Assembly: GCA_937902905.1 (NCBI GenBank)
Contig: CALELW010000112.1
Location: 1-64,000 of the forward strand
Reading direction: 5' to 3'
Origin: an uncultured Clostridium sp.
GTDB lineage: Bacteria; Bacillota; Clostridia; Lachnospirales; Lachnospiraceae
DNA length: 64,000 nucleotides
The translations under genes and the position numbers were made by a program. The notes below the pieces were generated by a model, which had not been told where the DNA came from, did no database searches, and was given only the letters and a program-made list of their open reading frames with translations. Within the stretch, counting starts at the first letter, position 1, and each line of letters opens with the position of its first letter. Positions 17,258 to 26,210 of the stretch are shown one piece after another.

Positions 17258-19300
17258 TTACTTTGTAAGCAGCATCATAATCTCATTGCTTCGATTAATA
17301 AACTCTGTCATCTTATCTGCCTGCAATGGCTGGTGGCTAATCATCGCTAAGTCATAAAGCTGTTTGCAGAACATATCGCTGTGCTCGCCGTCTTTGTTCG
17401 CCAGCAGATACTGAACCAAATCGTTGTTTGCATTCAGAACAAGCGTCTGTCCGACATCCGGCAGTTCCATGCCTCCCATGCCATTTGCGGAATACATCTT
17501 CATCATATCCTGCATTCTTCTTGCCTCTTCAGACAAGGTAATCATAGAAGAAACTTTATCATTTTTCAATTTCTCCACTTTAACCTCTAACTGGTCTTTT
17601 CCGGTTGCTTTGCGGAACAACTCTTTCAAAGTCTCGGTATCTTCTTTCAGTTTTTCCTCATCGCCTTCTTCTTTGAAAGCATCCGTCAAATCTGCATCAA
17701 TTCTCTGGAATTTCACATCATCATCGCCGGCTTCCAATGCCGATACAAATGGCTGGTCAATATTATGAAGAAGAACAACCGCATTCATATCCTGCTCACG
17801 GAACATCTTCACATACTGGCTCTGCTGCTGCAAATCGGTGACATAATAAACAATCTTCTTTGGTGCCTCTGTCTCTTCTGAAGATTTCTCATCCTCTTTG
17901 CCTTCTTCGACCACTTCTACCTCTACTTCCGGCTCCGGAATTGTCTCCAAATATTCTTTTAATGTGCTGTATTTGTCATCCAAATCCTTGAACAAAACAT
18001 AATCTTTAATTTTCTCTTTAAATTTCTCGTCCTTTAAGCAGCCAAATTTGATAAATGGACTGATATCATCCCAGTATTTTTCGTAATTCTCGCGGTCTGT
18101 TTTGCACATACCGGAAAGTTTATCTGCCACTTTTTTCGTAATATAATCCGAAATCTTCTTTACAAAACCATCATTCTGCAAAGCACTACGGCTTACATTC
18201 AATGGCAGATCCGGACAGTCAATAACACCCTTTAACAACATCAAAAATTCCGGAATTACTTCCTTAATATTATCTGCAATAAATACTTGGTTGTTATATA
18301 ACTTAATCATGCCCTCAACATTCTCATACTCCAAGTTTACTTTCGGGAAGTACAAGATACCTTTTAAGTTAAACGGATAATCCATATTCAAATGAATCCA
18401 GAACAACGGCTCACGGTAATCGTTAAATACTTTGCGGTAAAATGTCTTGTATTCCTCTTCGGTACACTCATTTGGATGTTTTGCCCAAAGTGGGTGCGTA
18501 TCACTAATGGATACCGGGCGTTTCAAAATTTTGGCCTTTTTAACCGGCTCTTTTGCTTCTTCGCCCTCTTTTTTGTCATCCTCTTTTGGCTCTTCCACAA
18601 TTTCCTCAATAACCGTATCTTCCTCTGTCACTTCTTCACTCGGAATTGTCTCATACTCCGGCTCAGCATTTGCCTTTGTAAGGAAAATTTCAACCGGCAT
18701 AAAGGAACAATATTTATCAAGCACTTCACGAACACGGTATTCGTTGGCAAATTCGTAACTGTCCTCATTTAAATGCAGAATAATCTGGGTACCTACTGTA
18801 TCTTTATCGGATGGTCCCATCTCGAACGTCAAACCGCCGTCAGACTCCCAATGGACCGCTTCGGAACCTTCTTTATAAGAAAGGGTATGAATCTCTGCTG
18901 AGTCCGCTACCATAAATACAGAGTAAAAACCAAGACCAAAATGTCCGATAATCTGCTCCTCATTTGCTTTATCTTTGTATTTCTCCAAGAAATCAGCAGC
19001 ACCGGAAAAAGCAATCTGATTGATATACTCTTTCACTTCATCTGCAGTCATACCAAGTCCATTATCGGTAAAGGTAATCGTTTTATCTTCCGGATTTACT
19101 TCCACGTCGATTTTTGCTTTATAATTATCCGGCAGGGAAGTCTCGCTCATAAGATCTAACTTCTTCAATTTGGTAATTGCATCACAAGCATTACTTACAA
19201 CCTCACGGATAAAAATATCATGGTCTGAATACAGCCATTTCTTAATAATCGGGAATATGTTTTCTGAATTAATCGCTAAATTTCCTTGTTCATTCGTCAT
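17258..19300 (-). CDS. htpG: Chaperone protein HtpG (Hsp90 family)
   Basis: A 680-residue bacterial Hsp90. Start MTNEQGNLAINSENIFP is chosen for its GGAGG site. The GHKL ATPase domain has EVVSNACDAI, DNGLGMTADEV and GHFGLGFYSVFMVAD. The middle domain carries the NVSRSALQ catalytic-loop motif, and the C-terminal part provides dimerisation. It is longer than the E. coli protein through acidic Glu/Lys insertions (EEIVEEPKEDDKKEGEE and VEVEVVEEGKEDEKSSEE), a feature of clostridial HtpG. The prophage sits directly upstream of its promoter. Confidence 0.96.
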   Translation of the reverse strand: MTNEQGNLAINSENIFPIIKKWLYSDHDIFIREVVSNACDAITKLKKLDLMSETSLPDNYKAKIDVEVNPEDKTITFTDNGLGMTADEVKEYINQIAFSGAADFLEKYKDKANEEQIIGHFGLGFYSVFMVADSAEIHTLSYKEGSEAVHWESDGGLTFEMGPSDKDTVGTQIILHLNEDSYEFANEYRVREVLDKYCSFMPVEIFLTKANAEPEYETIPSEEVTEEDTVIEEIVEEPKEDDKKEGEEAKEPVKKAKILKRPVSISDTHPLWAKHPNECTEEEYKTFYRKVFNDYREPLFWIHLNMDYPFNLKGILYFPKVNLEYENVEGMIKLYNNQVFIADNIKEVIPEFLMLLKGVIDCPDLPLNVSRSALQNDGFVKKISDYITKKVADKLSGMCKTDRENYEKYWDDISPFIKFGCLKDEKFKEKIKDYVLFKDLDDKYSTLKEYLETIPEPEVEVEVVEEGKEDEKSSEETEAPKKIVYYVTDLQQQSQYVKMFREQDMNAVVLLHNIDQPFVSALEAGDDDVKFQRIDADLTDAFKEEGDEEKLKEDTETLKELFRKATGKDQLEVKVEKLKNDKVSSMITLSEEARRMQDMMKMYSANGMGGMELPDVGQTLVLNANNDLVQYLLANKDGEHSDMFCKQLYDLAMISHQPLQADKMTEFINRSNEIMMLLTK

Positions 19301-19343
19301 GTTATCAACCTCCAATTAGTAATTCAATCTTGTTCTAACAGAT

Positions 19344-19372
19344 ATGATAACGCTGCCACAATCGAATGTCAA
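19344..19372 (-). promoter_or_regulatory. Promoter of htpG
   Basis: On the minus strand TTGACA (19367-19372), 17-bp spacer, TATCAT (19344-19349). It begins 10 bp from attL, so prophage insertion left it intact. Confidence 0.8.
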
Positions 19373-19382
19373 GAAAAATTTA

Positions 19383-19408
19383 GCACTCATTCAAGTCGAC
19401 TGCTAACA
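19383..19408. repeat. attL core
   Basis: 26-bp sequence starting GCACTCATTCAAG and ending TGCTAACA, identical to 53432-53457; the flanking bases differ on both sides. It lies between int and the htpG promoter. Confidence 0.95.
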
Positions 19409-19500
19409 GGTCTTGTTTTCTTTCTTATATTCCCTCAAACCTACCATTTTACGTCGTTTCTTCACTCCCACTTTTTTGCCTGATTTCTCATAATTTCTCA

Positions 19501-19547
19501 TTTTACTTCATAATTTTCTATATTTTGAAGTAAAAAATGAAGTAAAA
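19501..19547. promoter_or_regulatory. Putative integrase arm-binding repeats (left)
   Basis: TGAAGTAAAA occurs at 19526-19535 and 19538-19547 (12-bp pitch) and inverted at 19501-19510. The same word is paired near attR. Position and pairing match the arm-type sites of tyrosine integrases. Confidence 0.7.
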
Positions 19548-19549
19548 TA

Positions 19550-20743
19550 TCAAACGATCAGGCGAATGTTTTCTGTTTTTTTCATTTCCTCCCTGCTTCT
19601 TTCCGGCGATACATGGTTATACACTTCCATCGTCACATTGATGCTGTTATGACCCATGATATATTGTAATACTTTCACATCCATACCACTTTCTGCCATG
19701 CGCGTACACGCTGTATGTCTCAATATGTGCGCGGATATTTTAGGGAGTCTTTCTTCACAGTCTTTTACTGTCTTGTTGTAGCTGTTCACGATATTATACA
19801 GCACATTATTAACCGCCGAGGGCATGATAGGCGCACGTCTTTTTGTAGTAAAGCAAAAGCCACGATATCCGTCAATGATTTCTTTGCTTGTTGTACCGTG
19901 CATAATCTGACGTTGTTTTTGTATCAGTAATTCACGCCGCACTTCTTTTGTCATCGGTATCACCCTTGTGCCCGATTTCGTTTTCGGCGCCTCTGCATAC
20001 AGTTTATACTTTCCATCAACCTTTCTGTACACAAGCTGATGATTCACGTTTATCTCTTCCTTGTCAAAGTCTACATCTGACCAGGTGAGGCCTATCAGTT
20101 CACCGCATCGCAAACCCGTTTTCAGTGCAGTCTTTATCATTGGTAAGTGTTTTGCGTATATTGTACTGCTACCTATATAATTAACAAATTCCCGTTCCTG
20201 AGACCTTGATAACGCCACTCGTTCCCTTGCGTCATCCTTTCTAAATTCTTTTACACAGCCAGTGCAAGGATTTTTTCGTATCAAGTCATCTGCCAGCGCC
20301 AAATCAAAAGCAGGAACCAGTATTCCATTAAATGTACAAATCGTCGAGTACTTTAAGCCTCGCTCTGAAAAGTTTTTGTATAGCTTTAATATATCACTTT
20401 TTACAATTTTCCCGACTTGTTTATTTCCCAGCGGTGTGTTTTTGATATTGTTGTTCCACAAATTCGTATAGTTCTGACGCGTTGAATATCTTATATTTGC
20501 TTTCAATGATAAATACCTGTCAAACAACTGATTTAATGTTATTGTTGCCCCATAGGTGTCAATGTGGTCTTCTAGGTCTCTTATTGCTTCTCGCTTTTTC
20601 TTGCGTAAGTCAGACAGATTCTTTGCGTATATGGATTTTCTTTCGCCCTGCAAATCTGTGTACTGGTATACATATCTGCCGTCTTTCCTTTGGCTTTCTC
20701 CTTTTTGGAGTACCCTTCCTTTGTTGTCTTTTCGTCTTACCAT
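19550..20743 (-). CDS. int: Phage integrase, tyrosine recombinase
   Basis: A 397-residue Tn916/phage-type integrase. The N-terminal ~60 residues resemble an AP2-like arm-binding domain (GRYVYQYTDLQGERKSIYAK). A helical core-binding domain follows (~65-165). The catalytic domain has Arg in TGLRCGELIGLTWSD, His-x-x-Arg in HILRHTACTRMAESG, His in IMGHNSINVTM and the Tyr nucleophile in EVYNHV. All catalytic residues are present. It catalyses integration at attB and, with Xis, excision. A terminator-like hairpin separates it from xis. Confidence 0.96.
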   Translation of the reverse strand: MVRRKDNKGRVLQKGESQRKDGRYVYQYTDLQGERKSIYAKNLSDLRKKKREAIRDLEDHIDTYGATITLNQLFDRYLSLKANIRYSTRQNYTNLWNNNIKNTPLGNKQVGKIVKSDILKLYKNFSERGLKYSTICTFNGILVPAFDLALADDLIRKNPCTGCVKEFRKDDARERVALSRSQEREFVNYIGSSTIYAKHLPMIKTALKTGLRCGELIGLTWSDVDFDKEEINVNHQLVYRKVDGKYKLYAEAPKTKSGTRVIPMTKEVRRELLIQKQRQIMHGTTSKEIIDGYRGFCFTTKRRAPIMPSAVNNVLYNIVNSYNKTVKDCEERLPKISAHILRHTACTRMAESGMDVKVLQYIMGHNSINVTMEVYNHVSPERSREEMKKTENIRLIV

Positions 20744-20769
20744 TTTCGTTTCCTCTCCTTTCCAGTGGT

Positions 20770-20819
20770 AAAAGAAAAGAGCATTGCACTTTTATAATCT
20801 CACAAATACAATGCTCTTT
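20770..20819 (-). terminator. Terminator-like hairpin between xis and int
   Basis: AAAGAGCATTG (20776-20786) and CAATGCTCTTT (20809-20819), 11-bp perfect arms followed on the minus strand by TTTTCTTTT. It may limit int expression from the early operon. Confidence 0.65.
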
Positions 20820-20856
20820 CAATACTTTTTGAAAGATTTTGAGAACTTATAGCAGA

Positions 20857-21063
20857 TTACAAAACTTCTAACTCTGCCAGATATTCTTCAAACTTCTTTC
20901 TTTTAATTAGCGTCACCGTTCCTTTCATCAGAACAAAGTTACAATCCGGGAGTTTTGCCAGCTCTCTAATCTTTGCCTCCCCTATGTTGCTGTAGGCTGC
21001 TGCCTCTTCGATTGATAGATTAACTTTCTTCCATACCGGTATTTTTTCTCTCATACTACTCAT
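20857..21063 (-). CDS. xis: Excisionase-like protein
   Basis: A 68-residue protein of the Tn916 Xis type, with a winged-helix pattern (NLSIEEAAAYSNIGEAKIRELAKL). Such proteins bend the att DNA to direct the integrase towards excision. Start MSSMREKIPVW is chosen since GGAGGGG lies 6 nt upstream and inside the end of the preceding gene, implying translational coupling. Confidence 0.85.
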   Translation of the reverse strand: MSSMREKIPVWKKVNLSIEEAAAYSNIGEAKIRELAKLPDCNFVLMKGTVTLIKRKKFEEYLAELEVL

Positions 21064-21655
21064 ATCGTTCCCCTCCAAAAATCTTCAACTGCTCCAATTC
21101 TTTTAACTGTTCCATCAACTCTCCATCATCATCCCATACCCGCGGTGAAAGCCCGACCGTTGACGTGTTGTTTTTCCACATTATCATATGTCCGGATAAA
21201 AGCGTCTTGTATGGTCCAATAATATCAAGGTCATCCGATGTTTTTGCCTCTTCGTCAATCAAGGAGCATAGGCCTTCGTTTACCGGGATAAGTTTCTCGC
21301 CTGTTGAAAATAGCCTGCTTAAAACGCCAAACTTTTCTTCTACCAAAAGATTCGTTTTTTCCAAATATTTTTCCGGTTCTTGCAACGCAAGCGCGAACCA
21401 CGTGGAATCATCTATCAACTGCTGCCTTGTTCCATCGCTGTATATCCTAACACTCTCGTTTTTCGGCAAGTCACCAATTAACTCAACCAGCGCAGCCTTG
21501 GCGGAGTTAGTAAAGAATTTTGCTTCAACCATGACTGCCCAATAGCCGCCGACTATGTAATATATATTTGTGTTGTCCTCATGTCCGACTTGTAATGCAT
21601 CTCTTTTGTATGCCTGTTTCAGTAAGCGCTTGAATACGGTTGTTTTAATGAACAT
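21056..21655 (-). CDS. Phage protein of unknown function
   Basis: A 199-residue protein. No family recognised with confidence. It looks like a soluble alpha/beta protein (IYYIVGGYWAVMVEAKFF, LIGDLPKNESVRIYSDGTRQ, GPYKTLLSGHMIMWKNNTSTVGLSP). The repeated short beta segments recall sliding-clamp-like phage proteins, but this is only an impression. Four bases separate it from the HD gene, and its end overlaps the xis start. Confidence 0.7.
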   Translation of the reverse strand: MFIKTTVFKRLLKQAYKRDALQVGHEDNTNIYYIVGGYWAVMVEAKFFTNSAKAALVELIGDLPKNESVRIYSDGTRQQLIDDSTWFALALQEPEKYLEKTNLLVEEKFGVLSRLFSTGEKLIPVNEGLCSLIDEEAKTSDDLDIIGPYKTLLSGHMIMWKNNTSTVGLSPRVWDDDGELMEQLKELEQLKIFGGERYE

Positions 21656-21658
21656 ATA

Positions 21659-22246
21659 TCATTCCTCCCTTTCGTCAATGTATGTTGCTTCCATGTCTGC
21701 TAAATGTAACCATACCGCCAATTTCGACGCTCTATATGCCGCGTTTATATCCCGGCTTCCACCTCTAACCGCATCATCGAATGCGCCCATATGCCACCGG
21801 ATAGCAAGGATTTCTTCATCGGTCAGATTTATATGCCGCTGAATAATAAACACCGACTTTTCGCCGTGTCCTGCTGGAAAAGCGTCTTTGTTATACACGT
21901 AAATTTCTTTCCCGTCCTCTGTTTTTTCTTTGTGATAGGCGTCCATTTTGCATATGTCGTGTAACAAAGCAACCGTGGCGATTGTTCCTACATCATAATC
22001 TCTTGGTGCTTCGCTTTCCATCATTCTTTCGAATACATTGATAGAGTGCTGCGCAAGTCCTCCAGCATAACTTCCGTGATACCTTCTACTTGCCGGAGCA
22101 TCAAAGAAGCCACCGCTCTCCATATCCTCCAGAAGAAGTTCCGCTCCCGCACTTTTGAATATCGTTCCTTCTTGTATCACAAGAGCCGTATACAAATCAG
22201 TAAATTTCTGTTCTATTTTTGATTTCAAATCACCATTTTCTATCAT
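21659..22246 (-). CDS. HD-domain hydrolase
   Basis: A 195-residue protein starting at MIENGDLKSK, chosen because AAGGAAGGG lies upstream and its ATG overlaps the previous stop by 4 bp. The HD pattern is visible: His in GGLAQHSINVFERM, His-Asp in VALLHDICKMDAY, His in FPAGHGEKSV and Asp in LADMEATYID. It is probably a metal-dependent phosphohydrolase acting on nucleotides or nucleic acid, in phage DNA metabolism. Confidence 0.85.
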   Translation of the reverse strand: MIENGDLKSKIEQKFTDLYTALVIQEGTIFKSAGAELLLEDMESGGFFDAPASRRYHGSYAGGLAQHSINVFERMMESEAPRDYDVGTIATVALLHDICKMDAYHKEKTEDGKEIYVYNKDAFPAGHGEKSVFIIQRHINLTDEEILAIRWHMGAFDDAVRGGSRDINAAYRASKLAVWLHLADMEATYIDEREE

Positions 22247-22521
22247 TTCTTTCCCTTCCTTTCTCTCAACTGCGCCTGTGCAATCTCCGCATAGGTAAAC
22301 GCCTCGCGTCTCCCATTCACGGCACACAGAGCATGATTTCTATACAGTTTCACAATCTGTGCCGGTACTCTGTGTTCAAAGCCTTTCACTCTCTCACCAA
22401 TCGGTGCCGACTTATAAATATAAATCACATCTCCGGCTTTCAGCATTAACCGGGACGGCGTCAGCTGCTCCTTTGTGATATATACCTTTTCCGGTCGTTC
22501 TTCTCTATGATTTGTTTTCAT
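22243..22521 (-). CDS. Small basic phage protein, unknown function
   Basis: A 92-residue basic protein starting at MKTNHREERPEK; its ATG overlaps the previous stop by 4 bp. The beta-rich centre (LKAGDVIYIYKSAPIGERVKG, QIVKLYRNHALCAVN) resembles a small SH3-like barrel. No family is recognised. The tail is rich in Arg, Lys and Gln. Confidence 0.65.
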   Translation of the reverse strand: MKTNHREERPEKVYITKEQLTPSRLMLKAGDVIYIYKSAPIGERVKGFEHRVPAQIVKLYRNHALCAVNGRREAFTYAEIAQAQLRERKGKK

Positions 22522-23723
22522 CCAAAACACCTCCCGCACATTGGACAACGATTGAATCTTACTTTTCCCGACACATCCCCCATCTCTACTTTTACATTTC
22601 CTTTGTCGTCCAATAATTTTAATATAGTCAGTGTAGTTGCACCATCATCCGAAGTAATATAACCATCAGTTTCGCAAAAGCTACATAGTTGTTTTTCTTG
22701 CGCCGGCGCAACCGAATCCTTGTCCAATATCGAACTTTCGTTGTTTTCTACTGGTTCGACGTCTCCGATTTGCTCTTTTTCGGCGAATTTTGAGACATCT
22801 GTCTGTCCATCGCACTCAGTTCTTTCCTCTGATTGCTCCGAATCAACGTTTTTTCGCTCTACGACCGGCTTTTTCGGTTTCGGTTTTGGCGGCTCTTTTT
22901 TCTGTGGCTTTGGTGGTTCTTCCTTCTGTTCCACCGGTAAAGGTGTATCGAACACTTTTTCATACCATTCTTCTGCGGATAATCCGGATGGATTTCTAAT
23001 CGCTGCCGCTGACTTAATGAATTCCTCGTATGAGTATGTTTTTTTCTGCATTCCCTTTGTGATTCGCAATTCCGTGTCCTTAAAGAAATACATATACGCG
23101 CCGGCTCTTGTAAAGCCAAATCCGGTTCCTGATACCGCCATTGCAACCGCTTCGGTATCTACAGTTCCCGTGCTCATCATTCGTGTGATGTGCGGGTATA
23201 AGTTTTTGAACTTGTCAGCAAATTCTTTCTGTCCCAGTAAGGTTTTAATCGAATCCGTGAGGAAGTTGTTGTCTGTTGATTCAAACGACACTGTGGCCAC
23301 AAAGTTGGATTCTGCCTCCTGCTCTGCTGCCTGTTTTGTTTGCCTTTTCACTTCTCGGATGTCTTCGCGTTTCATCTCCGGAGAAAGTTCCTCTCTAATG
23401 TTGTCCGGAAGCGTCAGCATTTCTGACAGCTTCGCCTGACCGTAGCCGGTATATCTTTCCTGTAGTTCGATTGAGTAACCGTCTTTCGAAAACTCTCTAT
23501 TGATATCCATAAAGCGTGAGGTCTGCGACTGGTTCCAGCCATATTCCGCTTCTGCGAATTTGAAGATACTGGAGTAGCCCGCTTCGCGGAAGAGTTCAGC
23601 ATCATCCGCTTTTCTCAAGATGTAACCAAGTTCGACAACGCTCTTCACTGCCTTACGCTGGCAATTGTCGATTTCCCTTTTGACATCTTCCATGTCATTT
23701 AATACTATCGTTATCTGTTCCAT
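22518..23723 (-). CDS. DUF3102-like phage protein with C-terminal zinc motif
   Basis: A 401-residue protein. The N-terminal half (KAVKSVVELGYILRKADD, YGWNQSQTSRFMDINREFS, GYGQAKLSEML) matches the DUF3102/ParB-like helical domain common in Firmicute phages. A Pro/Lys/Glu linker (~260-325) precedes a four-Cys motif (CSFCETDGY, then CPMCGRCF) that probably binds zinc. A likely DNA-binding role in replication is inference. One copy of the prophage palindrome lies in this gene (VAPAQ codons). Confidence 0.75.
   Translation of the reverse strand: MEQITIVLNDMEDVKREIDNCQRKAVKSVVELGYILRKADDAELFREAGYSSIFKFAEAEYGWNQSQTSRFMDINREFSKDGYSIELQERYTGYGQAKLSEMLTLPDNIREELSPEMKREDIREVKRQTKQAAEQEAESNFVATVSFESTDNNFLTDSIKTLLGQKEFADKFKNLYPHITRMMSTGTVDTEAVAMAVSGTGFGFTRAGAYMYFFKDTELRITKGMQKKTYSYEEFIKSAAAIRNPSGLSAEEWYEKVFDTPLPVEQKEEPPKPQKKEPPKPKPKKPVVERKNVDSEQSEERTECDGQTDVSKFAEKEQIGDVEPVENNESSILDKDSVAPAQEKQLCSFCETDGYITSDDGATTLTILKLLDDKGNVKVEMGDVSGKVRFNRCPMCGRCFG
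22698..22711. repeat. Prophage palindrome copy 1
   Basis: TTGCGCCGGCGCAA, a perfect 14-bp palindrome inside the DUF3102-like gene. Confidence 0.9.
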
Positions 23724-23793
23724 TATTGCCTCCTATCCATTTGATTAAGTCAGTGAGCAGTTCAATCACTGCTGTTTTTATGTCCTGTTTCAT
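23695..23793 (-). CDS. Possible 32-residue peptide
   Basis: A short ORF (MKQDIKTAVIELLTDLIKW and 13 more residues) with AAAGGAG 5 nt before the ATG; its 3' end overlaps the start of the DUF3102-like gene by 29 bp. It has an amphipathic helical look. It may be a real mini-gene or a leader that couples translation to the next gene. Confidence 0.45.
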   Translation of the reverse strand: MKQDIKTAVIELLTDLIKWIGGNNGTDNDSIK

Positions 23794-23809
23794 TTCTTCT
23801 CCTTTATTC

Positions 23810-23832
23810 CCTCCCGGCTTTTAACCGGGAGG
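23810..23832. other. GC-rich hairpin in the early operon
   Basis: CCTCCCGG / CCGGGAGG with a 7-nt loop, between the zinc-finger gene (23872-24165) and the mini-ORF. The T-tract is on the plus side only, so on the transcribed strand it is a hairpin and probably not a terminator. Confidence 0.5.
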
Positions 23833-23871
23833 TTTTAACATGGCTCGCCGTGATATTCAAGCCAGAGGTGC

Positions 23872-24165
23872 CTAGATGTAATTTTTTCCGAAGATTCTCA
23901 TAAAATCCTCGTGGGTGCCGTGCCGACTCTCAAAGGCTTTTTGTCCTGCTGCCTTTAGAGATAAATTCACTTGATGGTTTCTATGTACTGAGTTCGCACC
24001 GTTTCGGTGGCATCGTTCACCACACAGTCTTACTTTTAAGCCGTATTGTTCCGAATGTTTTCGATTCGGTCCACCAAACACATGGTGTGTTTCCAGTCCG
24101 CAAGGGTCTGCTGTGTGATTTCTGCCGCATAAGAAGCAAAAATCCCAGTCATGCCCCAACTGCAT
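23872..24165 (-). CDS. HNH-like zinc-binding phage protein
   Basis: A 97-residue protein starting at MQLGHDWDFCFLCGR, overlapping the previous gene by 17 bp. It has two CxxC-type pairs (CFLC and CGERC) around ETHHVFGGPNRKHSEQYGL, the arrangement of small phage HNH-like proteins. HH in the centre and RCHRNG fit the fold. A nuclease activity is possible but unproven. Confidence 0.75.
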   Translation of the reverse strand: MQLGHDWDFCFLCGRNHTADPCGLETHHVFGGPNRKHSEQYGLKVRLCGERCHRNGANSVHRNHQVNLSLKAAGQKAFESRHGTHEDFMRIFGKNYI

Positions 24166-25729
24166 GATTGACCTCAACGTGCCCCACCTCCCTTCTGAAT
24201 TTTTCCAAGAAGGCATCCACGGCCGTTACTTCTTTTCCTTCCTTGTTGTATTTCCCGTGACGCTGGATGATTTCATACTGTGGCGTAATCTCCACGGTAT
24301 AAAACGGTTTTTCCGGTTGTTCTTTTTTTCGCAGAAACAAGATATAACTCTCGCCTCTTATCATCTTTCCCGCGTATCCGGCACTTCCAACGCATATATG
24401 CTGTGTCTGTCCTTCTTTTACCAGCTCCGAGTTCGTCTTTGCTGGCCGCAATACAAAATCGTCGTTCTCGTACGAAAATTTCTTTTTTATCTTCTTGTAC
24501 ACTTTTTGTATTGACGCATCTTTTTCTCGGGCTTCTTTTCGTTTTCTTTTTCTTTCTCTCTCATTTATCACATTCATTACCGCATCGTGCGCCGTTTTAA
24601 CATCTCGCGGATACAACACAAATTCATCTGTCATGTCGCTCCCGATTTCTCTCGCCATTTTTAGATAATCCGCATAGTCATATTTGTCCTGTGAATTTAA
24701 ATTATCCAAAAATGCGTACGTTTTTTTGAGTGGCATTCCCATTTCAAAAAAGTAAAATCTTATACCAGTGGTAGTCATCTTTCGGGCTATAGTTTGTATC
24801 AGCTCAGTATCTTTTGTGCATTTCATAATCATCTGGCATTTCAAGATATACGTCTGTGTATCTTCTGCTCGGAACATTGCTTCTTTTGCTTCTTTTAAGC
24901 ATTCTTTTGGTATACCGAGTATTTTCTGTGGCTTCTTTTCTTTTGCGGCAAGTTTTATCTTGCAATTGTATATAATGTCACCCACAAGACAATCCCATCC
25001 GGTTTTATACAGTGTTTCCAAACACGGCCAGCGATGCATTGCTTCGTACACATCCAAAAAACCGCTTATTTGAACGTAGTATCTTTTTCTATTGTTTACG
25101 ACACGAATCAGGTCTTTTCCTTTGTCTGCGAGCCATTTCAGGCTGCTGTCCTCGATAACACCTTTTATGTTTCTTCGATACACTTCCGGCTCGCCGATTC
25201 GCTCATATCTGTGATTCTTGTTGCAATGCATTGGATTGTTTGGAGCGCGTGTCGACCAGTTGCTCTTGTTTTCCTGCCAGCCGAACATAAAGCCGTTACT
25301 TGTCCAGCGGTATTGTTCCTCGTACCAGTATTGGCGGCGTCCTTTCTCAACGGCGCCTCGAAGTGTTTCACAGTTTTCCTTCCGTTCAATTCCTTCTCCT
25401 GAAAAATGATACACTCGCTCGATAAACCGTACCATCATGCCGTTTTTTATCTTTTGAATGTAAACAAATTTTCTCGATATTTCCTGCAGCATCATCTTTT
25501 TTGTTTTTGCCACCGCTCGCTTCTTACAAGCCGGGCACGTGTATGTATTACCGATTCGCAGTTTTTTATAACTTGATACCGCTCCGCAGCCGGTACACTT
25601 TCCAACCGTTTTTCCTGCTTCGTAAATAATGAAGCGCGGCATCCGTCTATCCATCCAGTCGATAAAGGCTTCAGGGAGAGGTACGGCTTGGCTATTGATC
25701 CGCTCAATTCTATCCTTTTTCCCTGTCAT
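24149..25729 (-). CDS. PcfJ-like protein
   Basis: A 526-residue protein related to PcfJ of enterococcal conjugative plasmid pCF10, a family also common in Firmicute prophages. An N-terminal zinc ribbon is clear (CTGCGAVSSYKKLRIGNTYTCPAC, residues ~44-68, shown here as two Cys pairs). The C-terminal region (LRPAKTNSELVKEGQTQHICVG, YAGKMIRGESYILFLRK) is the conserved PcfJ core. Its biochemical role is not known. It directly follows a PcfK-like gene, as in pCF10. Confidence 0.85.
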   Translation of the reverse strand: MTGKKDRIERINSQAVPLPEAFIDWMDRRMPRFIIYEAGKTVGKCTGCGAVSSYKKLRIGNTYTCPACKKRAVAKTKKMMLQEISRKFVYIQKIKNGMMVRFIERVYHFSGEGIERKENCETLRGAVEKGRRQYWYEEQYRWTSNGFMFGWQENKSNWSTRAPNNPMHCNKNHRYERIGEPEVYRRNIKGVIEDSSLKWLADKGKDLIRVVNNRKRYYVQISGFLDVYEAMHRWPCLETLYKTGWDCLVGDIIYNCKIKLAAKEKKPQKILGIPKECLKEAKEAMFRAEDTQTYILKCQMIMKCTKDTELIQTIARKMTTTGIRFYFFEMGMPLKKTYAFLDNLNSQDKYDYADYLKMAREIGSDMTDEFVLYPRDVKTAHDAVMNVINERERKRKRKEAREKDASIQKVYKKIKKKFSYENDDFVLRPAKTNSELVKEGQTQHICVGSAGYAGKMIRGESYILFLRKKEQPEKPFYTVEITPQYEIIQRHGKYNKEGKEVTAVDAFLEKFRREVGHVEVNHAVGA

Positions 25730-25731
25730 GA

Positions 25732-26205
25732 TTAAGCCTCCTGATAATACTTCTTGATAATCTGATACCCCTGCATCGGTCCGCAGTAGTTACACGTTCC
25801 GCCGCCTCCCGGTATCATAACTTTGTGTTTTTTTGACTCCTCTGCCACCAACATGGCCGCTTTTTTAATTCGCTTTCCTTTCTTTCTGACCGCCCTCGCG
25901 AACACCTCGTCATCACAATTTCCCATCAAATAGCCGACTACATCAGCCGCCAAAAAATTCCAGTTAGATGCCTCTTTCTGCTCGACTTTTAACTTTCCGA
26001 TGGCGGCGGAGATTGGGTCGCATAACCACACTTCCCCGGATGTGATGTCATCAGGTGTCTGTGTAAGATAAATCTCTAACATATCCTCCAGTCCGTTTTC
26101 TTTTGCGAGAGTGTGAAGGCTTTTGGTGTCGCCCTCTTCGTACAAGCCTTGTGCTGCCATGTTAATCTCTTCGCATGAGTCAAATTCTCCAAATTTTTCA
26201 AACAT
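25732..26205 (-). CDS. PcfK-like protein
   Basis: A 157-residue protein starting at MFEKFGEFDSCEEIN; AAGGAG lies 8 nt upstream, while the longer GTG start overlaps that site. It matches the PcfK family: FDSCEEINMAAQGLYEEGD at the start, a central helical part and a conserved C-terminal CNYCGPMQGY pair of Cys. It is paired with PcfJ here and in plasmids. Function is unknown; a role in DNA processing is inferred from context. Confidence 0.8.
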   Translation of the reverse strand: MFEKFGEFDSCEEINMAAQGLYEEGDTKSLHTLAKENGLEDMLEIYLTQTPDDITSGEVWLCDPISAAIGKLKVEQKEASNWNFLAADVVGYLMGNCDDEVFARAVRKKGKRIKKAAMLVAEESKKHKVMIPGGGGTCNYCGPMQGYQIIKKYYQEA

Positions 26206-26210
26206 AGTTA

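Noticed and set aside
22720..23439. 239-residue plus-strand ORF opposite the DUF3102-like gene
   Set aside because: Antisense shadow; the minus-strand frame has a clear domain pattern and a start site.
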